This document shows positions 26,518-36,426 of a stretch of DNA of 57,631 nt, piece after piece. The number at the start of each line of letters is the position of its first letter. Position 1 is the first letter of the stretch. Location: NCBI GenBank assembly GCA_027307115.1, contig DAHUXN010000031.1:1-57631 (forward strand), read 5' to 3'. Under the pieces are notes generated by a model. The model saw only the letters and a list, made by a program, of their open reading frames with translations, did no database searches and had not been told where the DNA came from. Source of the DNA: Acidobacteriota bacterium. GTDB taxonomy: Bacteria; Acidobacteriota; Terriglobia; Acidiferrales; UBA7541. Position numbers and translations under genes: made by a program.

Positions 26518-26807
26518 GCTTAGATCCTTCTCCTCGTGCACAATACTCGCCGGTGATTTCTGGAAGCCGCCGCAAAAATTACACAGAGCTTCGCTTTACT
26601 TCACTTTCGTATGAACGTGAGGCCTCGCGTTCTTCTCGCGAAGCTTGGCAGGGGCGTTGCAAATCGAATTCGGGGAATGTCTCGCGTGCCCGCAAACTGC
26701 GTTGCCGCTAATCCCACTGCATCATCAAAAATAGCATAAAAAGGCTCGCAAATGCGGCTTATATCGAACCGAGTTGCAAACGGGGAATCCACCAGCGGGA
26801 TTATGTG

Positions 26808-27791
26808 CTACTCATGCGTACGGCTCAACAGTTTCGCGGAAAATATGGCTCCGTCGGGAAACGGAGCGTCGGCGGGCATCTCTTCAACGAACATCTCGGC
26901 GCGGTTGCGTCCGAGTTCTTTCGCGCGATACAGCGCGGCATTTAATGAGCGCATCACGGACTCGGACGTGTGAAACTCGCCGGGCGCCGCGGAAAATGCA
27001 CCTAGACTGACCGTCAACGGAACCGCTCCCGAGGCGGTTTTGAATGGTGAGCCGGCAATCATGCCGCGGAGGCGTTCGGCCTTGTTTCGTATCGCCGTGG
27101 TATCGCAACCTGAAAACAGGAGCAGGAATTCTTCGCCTCCCACTCGCCCCACGATATCGTATATGCGGACGGATCCAAGTATTCGCAGCGCGGCCTGGCG
27201 CAATACATCGTCTCCGGCCAGTTGCCCCAGTGAATCATTGATGTTCTTGAAATGGTCGAAGTCAATCAGAATGAGTCCAAGAGGCTTGCCCTCGCGATTG
27301 GCGCGGCTCAACTCGCGCTCGAGCATGTCGAAAGTATTTCCGCGGCTCCACGCGCCCGTCAGCGAATCGTGCGTCGATTTGAACCGGACAAGCTCCCGCG
27401 CCTGGATCAAATCGCTTTGCATCTGCAAAATTCGTTCGCCGATGCGGATGCGCGCGCGCAACTCCGACGTGTTACAGGGCTTCGTCAAATAATCATCGGC
27501 TCCGGATTCGAGGCCCTCAATGACGTCCTGTTGATTCTGGCGCGCCGTCAGCAGAATGACGTACGTATATGCTTCCGCATTACGCGTGCGCAGTTTCCGG
27601 CACACTTCGACGCCGCTCAATCCGGGCATCGTCCAATCCATCAGAACCAAACGCGGACTGTCCGGCGCTTGGAGAGCAGCCCACGCCGCAGTTCCATCCT
27701 TCGCCACCTGAACCTCGCAGCCCCATTTGTCCAACAGCGGCATGAGCGACAGACGCGAAACTGGATCATCGTCGACCAGCAGAATCTTCAT
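26808..27791 (-). CDS. Response-regulator diguanylate cyclase (REC-GGDEF)
   Basis: This 327-residue protein has an N-terminal receiver domain (acidic pocket DDD at 7-9, phospho-acceptor Asp52, Lys104 in LTKP) and a C-terminal GGDEF domain whose active site reads GGEEF at 218-222. The I-site RIYD is at 209-212, five residues before it, so feedback inhibition by c-di-GMP is likely. The ATG at 27791 has CGGAGC just upstream, and a longer frame is not needed. The architecture is like PleD but with a single receiver. No cognate kinase is in the window. Confidence 0.93.
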   Translation of the reverse strand: MKILLVDDDPVSRLSLMPLLDKWGCEVQVAKDGTAAWAALQAPDSPRLVLMDWTMPGLSGVEVCRKLRTRNAEAYTYVILLTARQNQQDVIEGLESGADDYLTKPCNTSELRARIRIGERILQMQSDLIQARELVRFKSTHDSLTGAWSRGNTFDMLERELSRANREGKPLGLILIDFDHFKNINDSLGQLAGDDVLRQAALRILGSVRIYDIVGRVGGEEFLLLFSGCDTTAIRNKAERLRGMIAGSPFKTASGAVPLTVSLGAFSAAPGEFHTSESVMRSLNAALYRAKELGRNRAEMFVEEMPADAPFPDGAIFSAKLLSRTHE

Positions 27792-28060
27792 TTGCAAGCT
27801 CCGGTGAGACACAGAGCACGACAATGCCCATGAGAAGCGCAGCGCTTATTTCTTTAGCGTCGGAGAATCAGCAGAATAGAAAACTGCTGAAAACGGAGCG
27901 ATAAGCTTGCAGCTTGAGGATGTACCGGGCAAAGCACTGTGTTCCGCATTGGAACAGAAGCAAACGCTCCGTAGCGATTGCTGCGGCGGCGAAGCGCAAA
28001 ACACCCCGCCTCCGCAACAATCCCCACCTGCATGCCGCAACTCGGCTGCGTGATTCCAGT

Positions 28061-29623
28061 TTAGTGCGCGTAGCTCGAGTTAATGAAGGTGTCCACGTCC
28101 TTGTGAAGTTTGTCGTGCGCTTTCTGGTCGATGTAGACCATGTGGCCGGAATCGTAATAGGCGAAACTGATGTTCTTGCGAATTGAAGGCTCGAGGCCCA
28201 TGTGAGACACGGTTTCCTCGATGCCGTTGAATGGCGTCGCCAGGTCGTAATAGCCGCACACGACGAGCACTTTAAGATTCGATTCCTCGGTCATCGCGGA
28301 GCGCAACACTTCCGCAACGTCAGTGTCGCCGGTGCGATCCCACGGCCGGACGTTCGCCGTGACGGTGTAATACTGGTCGCTGTCCCACTTCAAATCGCGC
28401 CGCACATAATCCTGGAACGTTGCCGTGAACGCTCCCAGATACGACGCTTCGCTCGGATCGTATTCGGGCCGCTCACTCGCGGCGTCTCTGTTCATGCCCT
28501 CGAAGCGCGAGTCGAGGCGCCCAACCACAAGCCGCTTATCGCGTTCCAGTTCCGTAAACCAACGGAAAGGACTGACGCGCAGGTCCGCTTCTTCAATGTA
28601 CTTTGGTGAAAGCGCCGTCAAGCGCGCCATGTCTTTCACCACTTTTTCTTTCTCGTCGTTAGATAGCTGGTCGCCTTTCGCCAGTGCTTCCGCGTATTCG
28701 CCGTGCGCAAATTCGCGCGCCTGCTGCGCGACTTGCTCGACGGTCTCACTTTCAAGATCGGGCGCCAGCAAATGGTGGTACCACGCGGAAGTCACATACG
28801 TGGGCAGAAAAAACTCCGACCGGTCATCGGCTCCCCAACTTGCAAAGGCAACCGTCGATACCAGCACGATCCCGTTCAGATAAATTTCGTGGCGATGTTG
28901 CAGCACTCCCGCAAGCTCCGCCGAGCGCGTCGTTCCGTAGCTCTCGCCAATCAGATATTTCGGCGAGTCCCAGCGCTCGTTGCGCGTGATGTACTGGTAG
29001 ATGAAATCGGAGAACCATGTGGCGTCTTCGACGATGCCGTGAAACTGCGCGGGATTTTCGCCGGGCGCGGGACGGCTGTAGCCTGTCGAAATCGCATCGA
29101 CGAAAACAAGATCCGTCGCGTCCAGGAAAGAATCCTCGTTATCCGTGATCGTGTATGGCGCGGCCATGCCGTGGCCGTCGGGCGTCAGCACCACGCGCTC
29201 AGGTCCCATGCCCATGTGAGTGAAGAGCGAGGCCGAGCCAGGGCCGCCGTTGTAAACAAAAGCGACGGGACGCTTGGAAACATCCGACACGCCGTCTTTC
29301 GTGTACCCCACGTAGAAGAACGTCGCCTTCGGATTGCCTTGATCGTCTTTTATGACGTACGTGCCAGCCGTAGCCGTGTAATTGATTTCCTGCCCGCCGA
29401 TGCGCGCGCTGTGATGCGTCACCACCGTCTTTTCCACCGGCGGCGGTGGAGGTGCATGGCGCACCGGAGCATTCTCGTTCTGCGCCGGGGATTGCGGCTC
29501 CGCCATTCCGGGCATTCCAGGCTGTCCCGGTCGCTGCTGCCCTGGGCGCCTCTGCTGCGCTACTACCGTGGATGACATCGCAAAAGCGGCCAGCGCTGCG
29601 ACAATAATGCGGCTTATTCTCAT
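28061..29623 (-). CDS. Secreted serine carboxypeptidase (S10 family)
   Basis: This 520-residue exported protein has a signal peptide (RIIVAALAAFAMSSTVVAQ) and then a Gly/Pro/Gln-rich linker (about 25-62). The S10 alpha/beta hydrolase domain has the NGGPGSAS oxyanion region (125-132), nucleophile Ser228 in GESYGTTR, the Asp in CGYYDLATPF and the His in DSGHMVYID. The substrate-side ERVVLTPDGHG and the conserved tryptophan-rich stretches match bacterial S10 enzymes. GAGAGG precedes the ATG. It probably takes part in periplasmic or extracellular peptide turnover. The next gene upstream is a desaturase 225 bases away. Confidence 0.92.
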   Translation of the reverse strand: MRISRIIVAALAAFAMSSTVVAQQRRPGQQRPGQPGMPGMAEPQSPAQNENAPVRHAPPPPPVEKTVVTHHSARIGGQEINYTATAGTYVIKDDQGNPKATFFYVGYTKDGVSDVSKRPVAFVYNGGPGSASLFTHMGMGPERVVLTPDGHGMAAPYTITDNEDSFLDATDLVFVDAISTGYSRPAPGENPAQFHGIVEDATWFSDFIYQYITRNERWDSPKYLIGESYGTTRSAELAGVLQHRHEIYLNGIVLVSTVAFASWGADDRSEFFLPTYVTSAWYHHLLAPDLESETVEQVAQQAREFAHGEYAEALAKGDQLSNDEKEKVVKDMARLTALSPKYIEEADLRVSPFRWFTELERDKRLVVGRLDSRFEGMNRDAASERPEYDPSEASYLGAFTATFQDYVRRDLKWDSDQYYTVTANVRPWDRTGDTDVAEVLRSAMTEESNLKVLVVCGYYDLATPFNGIEETVSHMGLEPSIRKNISFAYYDSGHMVYIDQKAHDKLHKDVDTFINSSYAH

Positions 29624-29847
29624 AGCATCCTCTCCCCTGACACTGGCGGTTTAACCGCATTCCGCCCTGCGGGATTTTCCTATTAGGAACATGCTCTGAG
29701 ACGTGCGAACCGTCAGCACAGTTTCACCCGAGCGCAACAAACCCCGGAAGAGTCTGACGCTATAGCTTCAACTCAAACTACAATTAGTTTACGGGAGGTT
29801 GCCGGTGCGGCCACGTTGGTGACCACACCGGTCTCTGGGGTGCCGTG

Positions 29848-30750
29848 TTAGGCTGAGATCAAATCGCTTTGCGGTGTGACTGGGACGATGTCCGCGGCGG
29901 CGGTCGCGCCTGGCAGCACCGCCGTCTTCGCCCGGCGAATCTGCCGTGCGAGTCCCAGTTTCTTCAGAGCCCAAATGCCATACCAGTTCAGATCTACTTC
30001 ATACCACCGGAGGCCGTGCCGCGCGGAAGTCGGATACGCATGATGGTTGTTATGCCAGCCTTCTCCGAACGTGAGCAACGCCACCCACCAACTGTTCGTT
30101 GAATGGTCGCGAGTCTCAAAGCGGCGAGAGCCCCACACATGCGTTGCCGAATTCACCAACCATGTGGCATGCAGGCCAACCACGGTGCGCAGGAAAACTC
30201 CCCACAGCAGGAACGGAAGACCGCCGATGGCAAACAGCACGACGCCCAGCACAATCATCGGCACGTAATTGTATTTCGTGATCCAAACTTGAAATTTGTC
30301 CTTCGCCAGATCGGGGACGTAGCGAGCCAAAGTCGAAGTGTCGTGATGCATCGACTTGCCCACTAGAATCCAGCCTACATGCGCCCACCACTTGCCGTCG
30401 CGCGGGGAGTGCGGATCCCCTTCGCGATCCGAGAATTGATGATGAATCCGGTGCGTCGCCACCCAGAAAATCGGGCCGCCTTCGAGCGCCAGCGTCGCGC
30501 AAACCGTCAAGAAGTACTCCACCCATTTCGGAGTCTTGTAAGCGCGGTGCGTCAGCAGGCGGTGGTAACACATGCCAATGCCGAGACTTCCGGAAACCCA
30601 CCAGAGGAAAAGCGCGACCAATAAAGCCTTCCACGTAAAAAAGAAAAGGGCAGCGATTGCGCCCAAATGAAATAAGACCATAAAAGAAGAAGTCACCCAG
30701 TTGATATCGCGGTCGCCGGGCTGTCTTCGTTGTAGATTTTCGAGTTCCAT
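29848..30750 (-). CDS. Acyl-CoA/acyl-lipid Delta9-type fatty-acid desaturase
   Basis: This 300-residue integral membrane diiron desaturase has all three histidine boxes: HRLLTHR (63-69), HRIHHQFSD (99-107) and the C-terminal [14 protein letters not shown]. Four or more membrane helices separate them. It introduces a cis double bond in long-chain acyl groups and so tunes membrane fluidity. AAGGA precedes the ATG. No electron-donor gene is adjacent. The open frame is intact and normal in length. Confidence 0.94.
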   Translation of the reverse strand: MELENLQRRQPGDRDINWVTSSFMVLFHLGAIAALFFFTWKALLVALFLWWVSGSLGIGMCYHRLLTHRAYKTPKWVEYFLTVCATLALEGGPIFWVATHRIHHQFSDREGDPHSPRDGKWWAHVGWILVGKSMHHDTSTLARYVPDLAKDKFQVWITKYNYVPMIVLGVVLFAIGGLPFLLWGVFLRTVVGLHATWLVNSATHVWGSRRFETRDHSTNSWWVALLTFGEGWHNNHHAYPTSARHGLRWYEVDLNWYGIWALKKLGLARQIRRAKTAVLPGATAAADIVPVTPQSDLISA

Positions 30751-31802
30751 TGATCGTCCTTCCCTATTTTCTTTTACGCCGCCAGCCCTTCAGGCGCCGC
30801 TTTCACAACAGACGCACATACTTGCCGCCATCCAAGAACACGTCCAATCACAGTAGCCGGATCCAGGTGCACGTTAGAAATGCCGGAACCCCCGAAACAG
30901 GGAGGAGCGCTCCCGGTTCACGTTCGGAGCGGGTTCCGAATGCAAACAATTCAGTGGAGATTCAAACCAAACTGCGGAATTCACTCGAGCGAGTGGACTG
31001 CGTCTTGGTCTAGGATGAATCGCTGCTTTAATTAGAACTCTCCCATCAGAGAGTCTACAGTGCCACAAGAAGATTGTCTGTTCAATAAAGGACATCCATG
31101 CGCGCGCTCGTAAGATTACTAGCCACTGGTACAGGTCGCTTCCCTGGCATTTTGGAATCTCATGCCATATCGAGCGATTCCCAAATGCTGCGAACCGCGG
31201 AATATCGAGTTTCCAACACTCCGCGCGCACTCTCTTCCTGACGTTCACGCTGTATTTAGCTGAATGAACGGCCCTAAAGCATTCGATGCGCCCAAACATG
31301 CAATCGTTGTAGTTATTTCATGCCGGACCGGAAAAAATGCAGCGCTACGCGAGGTAAACTTTCGGGGAGTTCATAAATCGGGGGCAAGAGGGCATGGCGA
31401 CAATGTAGTGCAATGAATGTCGAGTAATGAATCGGAGGAATACAAGCTGCGGCGCTGCGTGGCAACGTCGGCGAAATATGCCGTGAAATGTTCTGGCCCA
31501 GGACCTTATCCGGAACGGCGGGGAGAGATGCTCGCTCCGTGCTTCTGTTTCTGCAATCGCTGGAAGTTGTCGGCGCCGTGCTGCACCAGTTTCTTTCCGC
31601 CCAGGCGCTCATAACCGCCAACAAACGAATTCTGCTCTGATTTGAATTTTGTTGACGATTGCTTTTTCTGCTTCGCTTGTCTTTTCGCCAAAGGGGATGC
31701 CTCGTTTCAGAAACTCCACCATCGACCGCAGTTATGTCTCGGGAGAATACGAGCCAAGACTTTAAAGAATAATCAAATGGTTCACTAAATTGCCTGCGAT
31801 GT
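30751..31802. other. About 1 kb gene-poor stretch
   Basis: No convincing gene is visible between the desaturase and the CsbD-like gene. The short frames have poor ribosome sites and composition unlike coding sequence. The only weak candidate is a 61-residue Lys/Gln-rich frame on the minus strand at 31506-31691 (TTG start, no Shine-Dalgarno). The stretch may be decayed coding DNA. Confidence 0.5.
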
Positions 31803-32000
31803 TTAGTGTAGCGAGCCGGTGTGGCTCGATTGCGCGCCTTCTGCCATGTTATCGAATGAGCGATTTTTTTGGAGACGTCCTGCGAACTGTTCGCGCTTAC
31901 CGTTAATCACGTATAACTCGTCCTCGGTCAGCTTTCCCCAGCTTTCCTTGATTTTCCCTTTATACAGCTTCAAAGAACCTTCCACCCAGTTCCAGTTCAT
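31803..32000 (-). CDS. CsbD-like stress protein
   Basis: This 65-residue protein starts MNWNWVEGSLKLYKGKIKESWGKLTEDELYVINGKREQFAGRLQ. That is the CsbD domain in full (hallmarks: an N-terminal W-x-x-x-EG, KGKIKESWGKLTED, the acidic D-E-L and NGKREQ). A divergent polar tail of about 20 residues follows. A strong AGGAAGGTGAGG site precedes the ATG. CsbD proteins are induced by general stress in several bacteria, but their biochemical role is not established. A likely promoter lies at 32089-32094. Confidence 0.85.
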   Translation of the reverse strand: MNWNWVEGSLKLYKGKIKESWGKLTEDELYVINGKREQFAGRLQKNRSFDNMAEGAQSSHTGSLH

Positions 32001-32088
32001 GCCTCACCTTCCTCCATCCATTTAGACGTGATTGGCCGGCACAGAGTGACATTCCAATGCCGCGGGAGGGGCCAGGCTAGCAGACACA

Positions 32089-32094
32089 ATTATA
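32089..32094 (-). promoter_or_regulatory. -10 element and adjacent palindrome before the CsbD-like gene
   Basis: A perfect TATAAT on the minus strand lies about 89 bases before the ATG. Four bases further upstream on that strand is the ten-base palindrome CGTTATAACG (32099-32108), between the -10 and any -35, a usual place for an operator. No clear -35 hexamer is visible. Confidence 0.4.
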
Positions 32095-32266
32095 CTCTCG
32101 TTATAACGTCTGGTGTTAAACACTTTCGCTGTCGGGCCCGATACCCGCGAAATGTTTCTCGGTCTATTTTGCCCGTGATTGTTGAGAGTATCGCAGCATA
32201 CGCCTGCTTGCATACGCCGGATACCTGCGCTATAAGCTGGCCTTAAATCGACCCGGGAGATCCGCG

Positions 32267-32578
32267 ATGGCATCTCTTTCCGAATACATGGCTCGCTATG
32301 ACCACGAGCATACGAACGTCTGGAACAAGGCCTGCCACGGCGTTGGTATTCCGCTGGTAATTGCCGGGATTGTGTTGTTACTGATGCTCCGCTGGAAGAT
32401 AGGGCTGGCGCTGTTCATTCTGGGATGGATTTTTCTCTTCGGCGGGCACCGCATCGAGGGCAACAAGCCGGCTTTTTTCCAGGGTGTGATTTACTTTCTG
32501 GTGGGGCCACTCTGGATCGCGAAGGAAATCAAGGACGCGATTTTCGGGGGCCGTAGAGCTCCGCCGAGCAGCCGCTGA
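32267..32578 (+). CDS. Mpo1-like (DUF962/YGL010w) membrane protein
   Basis: This 103-residue protein has the Mpo1 family pattern YDHEHTNVWNKACHGVGIPL, in which the H-x-x-N and H-x-x-GIPL histidines bind iron. Two to three membrane helices follow (VIAGIVLLLML, ALFILGWIFLFGG, GVIYFLVGPLWIA), and the conserved GHRIEGNKPAFFQG is intact. In yeast Mpo1 is an Fe(II) dioxygenase that shortens 2-hydroxy fatty acids by one carbon. The bacterial members are largely uncharacterised. It lies near the desaturase and CsbD genes but is divergently transcribed. Confidence 0.85.
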   Translation: MASLSEYMARYDHEHTNVWNKACHGVGIPLVIAGIVLLLMLRWKIGLALFILGWIFLFGGHRIEGNKPAFFQGVIYFLVGPLWIAKEIKDAIFGGRRAPPSSR

Positions 32579-32778
32579 TTCTCGGATCGTTTCCGTGTCG
32601 CCCCTTTGGCAGACTGACCTCGATTGAGCCAGCGTGTGTTGTGCCGTAACACGCTCGACCCCGCTCCTCACAGGAATAGGCTCGTGGAAGTTACCCTTTT
32701 CGCACACCTGTACTCTGCGGGCCTCTGTCTGGATACCCCCAAATGGTATCTTAGGAAACTGCCTCCGAGGAGAAGTGT

Positions 32779-35520
32779 GTGACCGAGTCGATGGCGTCAA
32801 ACGACGCAGACATTCAGAAGCGTCGAAGCACGCGAATTGCGCAGGCCATCCCCATAACAGTGGTCGGCGTGGATGCGCTCGGGCAGGCATTCAAAGAGCG
32901 CACTTCGACAGTCTCGGTTAACTGCCACGGCTGCAAGTACCAGTCGAGACACTACGTTCCAAAGAACTCGCAAATAACGATTGAGATCCCGCGCGCCGAA
33001 TCGGACGCGCCTCCGCGAATTGTGGAAGCGACCGTCGCATGGGTGCAGCGCCCGCGCACCGTACGCGAACTCTTCCAGATTGGAGTCCAGTTTACCGTGC
33101 CAGGGAATGCCTGGGGCATTGCCTTCCCGCCCGCCGATTGGTTCCCGCTTCCCGAGGAAAAAGAGATCGCCATTGAAATTCCCGCGCCGCCACCCGTATC
33201 TGCAAAGGAACCGTTAAGTCATGCGCGCCTGACGCCCGAATCCCCGGTAATCGAGATGGAGTCGCGTGCAAATGCGCCGGCCGCTCCTGCAGAAGACAAC
33301 GTACGAGTGCTGCCCGGGCCGGCACAAACTCAGGACACTATGTCGGTTGCGCGGCAGATGGCGCGGCTGCTCGCCGAAGCGAAGCAGCACTTGCGGCGCA
33401 CAATGCAAAGCGACGCGGCAGGAGCGGTCGCGCAGGAGGTTCGGACCGCGCGCGAGCAAGTAGAAGCCCATGTTCGCACCGCTGTGAACGACGCCGTCGA
33501 GCAGTCGGTAACAAAAGCCACCGAGACCTCCGTGCAAGCGACCGTTCAGACCGCGGTTCAAAACGCAGTGCAAGGCTCGTTGCAGCAGATGGTGGAGAAA
33601 GCGACGCAACAAGTGGTGCAAAACGCGCTCGCCGCATTTGAGCAGGCGCGAAGATCATCTACTCCGAAGGCAGAAGAATTGGACGCGCAAGTGCGCGCTG
33701 CCGTCGAGCGCGTGGTGGAAAAGTCCGCCGCAAAGCTGGCCGAACAAACTGTACAACAAAGCGTGCAACAAACCGTCGAACACGCGGTGAAGCAATCGGT
33801 GCAGCACGCGGTTGAACAAGCCACGGCGAAGTTTCCGATTCCTGGCGTTTCTGCGACGGTCATCGCGCCCACCGAAGAAGTGCTTCGGCAATTGGATGAG
33901 GCAGGACAGGCGCGGCTGGCGGCGTGGCGCAAGGAAATTGAAGACGCCGCAGGCAAGCTCCAGGCGCAATCGCGCGAGAATTTGAGCGCGGAATCCGAAG
34001 CGGCCACGCGGAAGTGGCGTGAACAATTCGATCGGGCTCTGACTGGCGCGTCGGCGCAGATGAGCGAGCAATTGAATCAGATTTCTCAGGCTGCTACGGT
34101 GCGAGCCGAGCAGGAAATCTCCGCGAGAAGCGCGTCATTGCGCGGTTTGCTCGACGAAGCGGCCTCCGAGGCCCAGAACAATCTGGAGTCGCTGTGCTCC
34201 GGACTCGAACAGGAGCGTACACGCGCCGAGGGCGTGATCGGTAAAGCGGACGAGGCCGTGCGGCGCGCCGAAGAGACTTCGGCGAAGATGGAAGCGATGT
34301 CGCGCGCGGCTTACGACGAAGCGCAAAAACACCTTGATGGATTGTTGGCGTCGCAGACGGAGCAGCTGAACCGCCGCGTCGACGACGTGATTCAGAAGAA
34401 GGCTGGCGAACTCGAAGGTCCCATCAATGACGTGGCTGACAGCGCGCTGAAGCGGCTGGCTGAGCAAGTGGAGCAACAACTTGCGCCGCATTACGAACGC
34501 GCGCGACAATCGACCGAGCAACTTGCAGATGCGAATCAGCACGCCCAGGATGCGCTCCATCAGTTCCGCGCGCAAATGCACGAAGTCTCCGAACAGGCGC
34601 TGACGGCCTCGCTCGAGCGCATGCGCGAACAGAGCGTGGAATTGCCGGCTGAATTTGAGCAGACTTGCCGCGCCGCTCTGGCTCGCGTCGAAGAAGAGCT
34701 CGAAACCAAGACCACGGACGCGACGCATACTACGTTTGAGGCGCTCTATAAAGCATCGGAGTGGTATCAGAAAAAAGCGCAGACGAGCATGCAGACGACG
34801 CTCGAAAAGATGATGGACCAGTCGACGGGCGCCATGCGTGAACGCGCGGGCGAAGTTTCGCGCATGTTTGGCTCCGAGCTCGACCACTACAGCCGCAGCT
34901 ACGTGGAACATGCGCAGGGCATGATTGAAGAGGACGCCAAAGAAATCAAGGAGCGCACCCGCGAGCAACTGGAAGTGACGGCAAAAACCGTGGCAGCGAG
35001 CGTCACAGACGAGCTTCGCCGCATCACCAGCGAAAGCCTAGCGCAGTTCGAAGAAGCAGCGAAAGTTTCCGCCGAACAGAATCAGGCAAGCATAAAAGAA
35101 GGCGCTGACAAAGCGTTGGTCGAGTTTGACGGGCATCTGGAAGAAAGAATGGTGCAGGGCGCGACACTTGCGCGGCGGCATCTTGAGGAACAGTTGAAGC
35201 CGCTGGTGGAAGCCTTCTATGCCCGGCGCGAGGCGGAACAGACTGCGTGGCTCGAGCAGATGAAAGGCTCCGTCGAGAAATCGATCGAGCAATATAAGGA
35301 ACGTCTCGAAAATACTTCCAACTCATGGCTGCTGGCGTCGGCCACAACGCTAGGCCAGCACTCGAAAACCGTGCTCGAAACTCTCTCTGGCGCCGCGGAA
35401 GAACGGCTGCGCGACACTTGCTCCGACGTGTTTGCAGGACTGGGCGAAACGCTCCGCCAGCGGCTGCTGGGTCTTTCTTCGGAAGTCGGCACCGGCAAAA
35501 AGCCGCCAGAAAAGAAGTAG
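32779..35520 (+). CDS. Very long PilZ-like domain/coiled-coil protein
   Basis: This 913-residue protein has an N-terminal PilZ-like beta-barrel (about 12-120: QKRRSTRIAQAIPITVVG, then VSVNCHGCKYQS and IGVQFTVPGNAWGIAFP). A linker rich in proline is followed by roughly 700 residues of uninterrupted helical repeat. This includes a Gln/Val-rich block (residues about 230-350, built of V-Q-x-x-V-x-x-A-V repeats) and then Glu/Arg/Ala-rich heptads to the end. The Rx4R that binds c-di-GMP in classic PilZ domains is seen only as RRSTR near the N-terminus. The GTG start at 32779 has AGGAG six bases upstream; no membrane segment or signal peptide is found. Confidence 0.7.
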   Translation: MTESMASNDADIQKRRSTRIAQAIPITVVGVDALGQAFKERTSTVSVNCHGCKYQSRHYVPKNSQITIEIPRAESDAPPRIVEATVAWVQRPRTVRELFQIGVQFTVPGNAWGIAFPPADWFPLPEEKEIAIEIPAPPPVSAKEPLSHARLTPESPVIEMESRANAPAAPAEDNVRVLPGPAQTQDTMSVARQMARLLAEAKQHLRRTMQSDAAGAVAQEVRTAREQVEAHVRTAVNDAVEQSVTKATETSVQATVQTAVQNAVQGSLQQMVEKATQQVVQNALAAFEQARRSSTPKAEELDAQVRAAVERVVEKSAAKLAEQTVQQSVQQTVEHAVKQSVQHAVEQATAKFPIPGVSATVIAPTEEVLRQLDEAGQARLAAWRKEIEDAAGKLQAQSRENLSAESEAATRKWREQFDRALTGASAQMSEQLNQISQAATVRAEQEISARSASLRGLLDEAASEAQNNLESLCSGLEQERTRAEGVIGKADEAVRRAEETSAKMEAMSRAAYDEAQKHLDGLLASQTEQLNRRVDDVIQKKAGELEGPINDVADSALKRLAEQVEQQLAPHYERARQSTEQLADANQHAQDALHQFRAQMHEVSEQALTASLERMREQSVELPAEFEQTCRAALARVEEELETKTTDATHTTFEALYKASEWYQKKAQTSMQTTLEKMMDQSTGAMRERAGEVSRMFGSELDHYSRSYVEHAQGMIEEDAKEIKERTREQLEVTAKTVAASVTDELRRITSESLAQFEEAAKVSAEQNQASIKEGADKALVEFDGHLEERMVQGATLARRHLEEQLKPLVEAFYARREAEQTAWLEQMKGSVEKSIEQYKERLENTSNSWLLASATTLGQHSKTVLETLSGAAEERLRDTCSDVFAGLGETLRQRLLGLSSEVGTGKKPPEKK

Positions 35521-35581
35521 GCAACGGGCTCTCTTCGTACTCCGCGATATCCAACGTTTAAGTCGTTGTGCTCATATCCGG

Positions 35582-35587
35582 TATAAT
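35582..35587 (+). promoter_or_regulatory. -10 element placed for a leaderless transcript
   Basis: A perfect TATAAT is followed by only seven bases (GTTGCGC) before the ATG at 35595. Transcription from it would start at or next to the A of the start codon. A weak -35 (TTAAGT, 18-base spacer) is possible upstream. Confidence 0.5.
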
Positions 35588-35594
35588 GTTGCGC

Positions 35595-36269
35595 ATGGCC
35601 AATCGCGCGTATGCGAGTATCTGGGTGAGGGGTTTCTGCGCGGAGACGCTGCTCGACCGATGGAAGGAATTCCTGCAGACGGTTCCTGTTTCGACGGAAC
35701 GCCCGGGCTTTAGTGAGCTCGTCATTCGAGCGGTCGACACGGCGGAGACACCAATCCTGGAGCAGGATTTGCGCTCGGGAGAATACGATGCACAGGTGCT
35801 CGTCGACCTGGCCAGCGAACATGTGCACAGCGATTCCTCGTATGAAACGCAGGCGTGGTGGGATTTGTGGATGTACGACGCGCGCGGCAATCGTTGGGAA
35901 TTGAAGCCGGAGCCTCTGGCAATTTATTGTTACGGCGAAGAATTCGACGATGGCCTTTCGCAAGAGCAGGGACATTTTCTGGTGGATGCCGGCTTCGAGC
36001 ATGTTTTTACCGGACACGCGGGCCTGCTAGGTTTTGCGGGCGAGCGGGAACGGCGTCTCGAGCACCCCGACGAAGCGAATTTTGTCGCTTTGATGTCGCA
36101 GCCGGAAAACTTGCGGACATATCACGAGAAAACGCGCGAGAACATCCGCAAGCTCTACAATTGGATGGAGCGAGTCGAGTCCGCGCTGCCGGTGGAGCGC
36201 TATCGATTGTGGTCGGAAGGCGAAGAGAATTTCGAGGCGCGCATGGAGGAAATTCTCGCCGCGCGTTAA
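35595..36269 (+). CDS. Protein of unknown function, probably translated from a leaderless mRNA
   Basis: This 224-residue soluble protein has no signal peptide, membrane helix or familiar motif. Its composition is aromatic- and acid-rich (RGNRWELKPEPLAIYCYGEEFDD, EQGHFLVDAGFEHVFTGHAG), suggesting a folded globular domain. The C-terminal third is helical and charged (YHEKTRENIRKLYNWMERVES). The start codon is placed at 35595 because a perfect -10 box lies just seven bases before it. No Shine-Dalgarno is seen, and further upstream starts would overlap the promoter. Confidence 0.7.
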   Translation: MANRAYASIWVRGFCAETLLDRWKEFLQTVPVSTERPGFSELVIRAVDTAETPILEQDLRSGEYDAQVLVDLASEHVHSDSSYETQAWWDLWMYDARGNRWELKPEPLAIYCYGEEFDDGLSQEQGHFLVDAGFEHVFTGHAGLLGFAGERERRLEHPDEANFVALMSQPENLRTYHEKTRENIRKLYNWMERVESALPVERYRLWSEGEENFEARMEEILAAR

Positions 36270-36426
36270 CGCAGCGCTTCCGTCAGGAGCGTGCACACGT
36301 TAGAATCGCTTCGCTGCTCTTTCCAACAGATGGAGACGATGGGGAGGGGCTGAATAATTGGTTGCGGCGCGCGAGTGGGCGCGTGTCCGAAGACAAGAGC
36401 AGTTTTAAACTCTTCGAGGAGACTGA

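Noticed and set aside
31506-31691. 61-residue Lys/Gln-rich minus-strand frame
   Set aside because: TTG start, no Shine-Dalgarno, low-complexity composition and no homologous motif.
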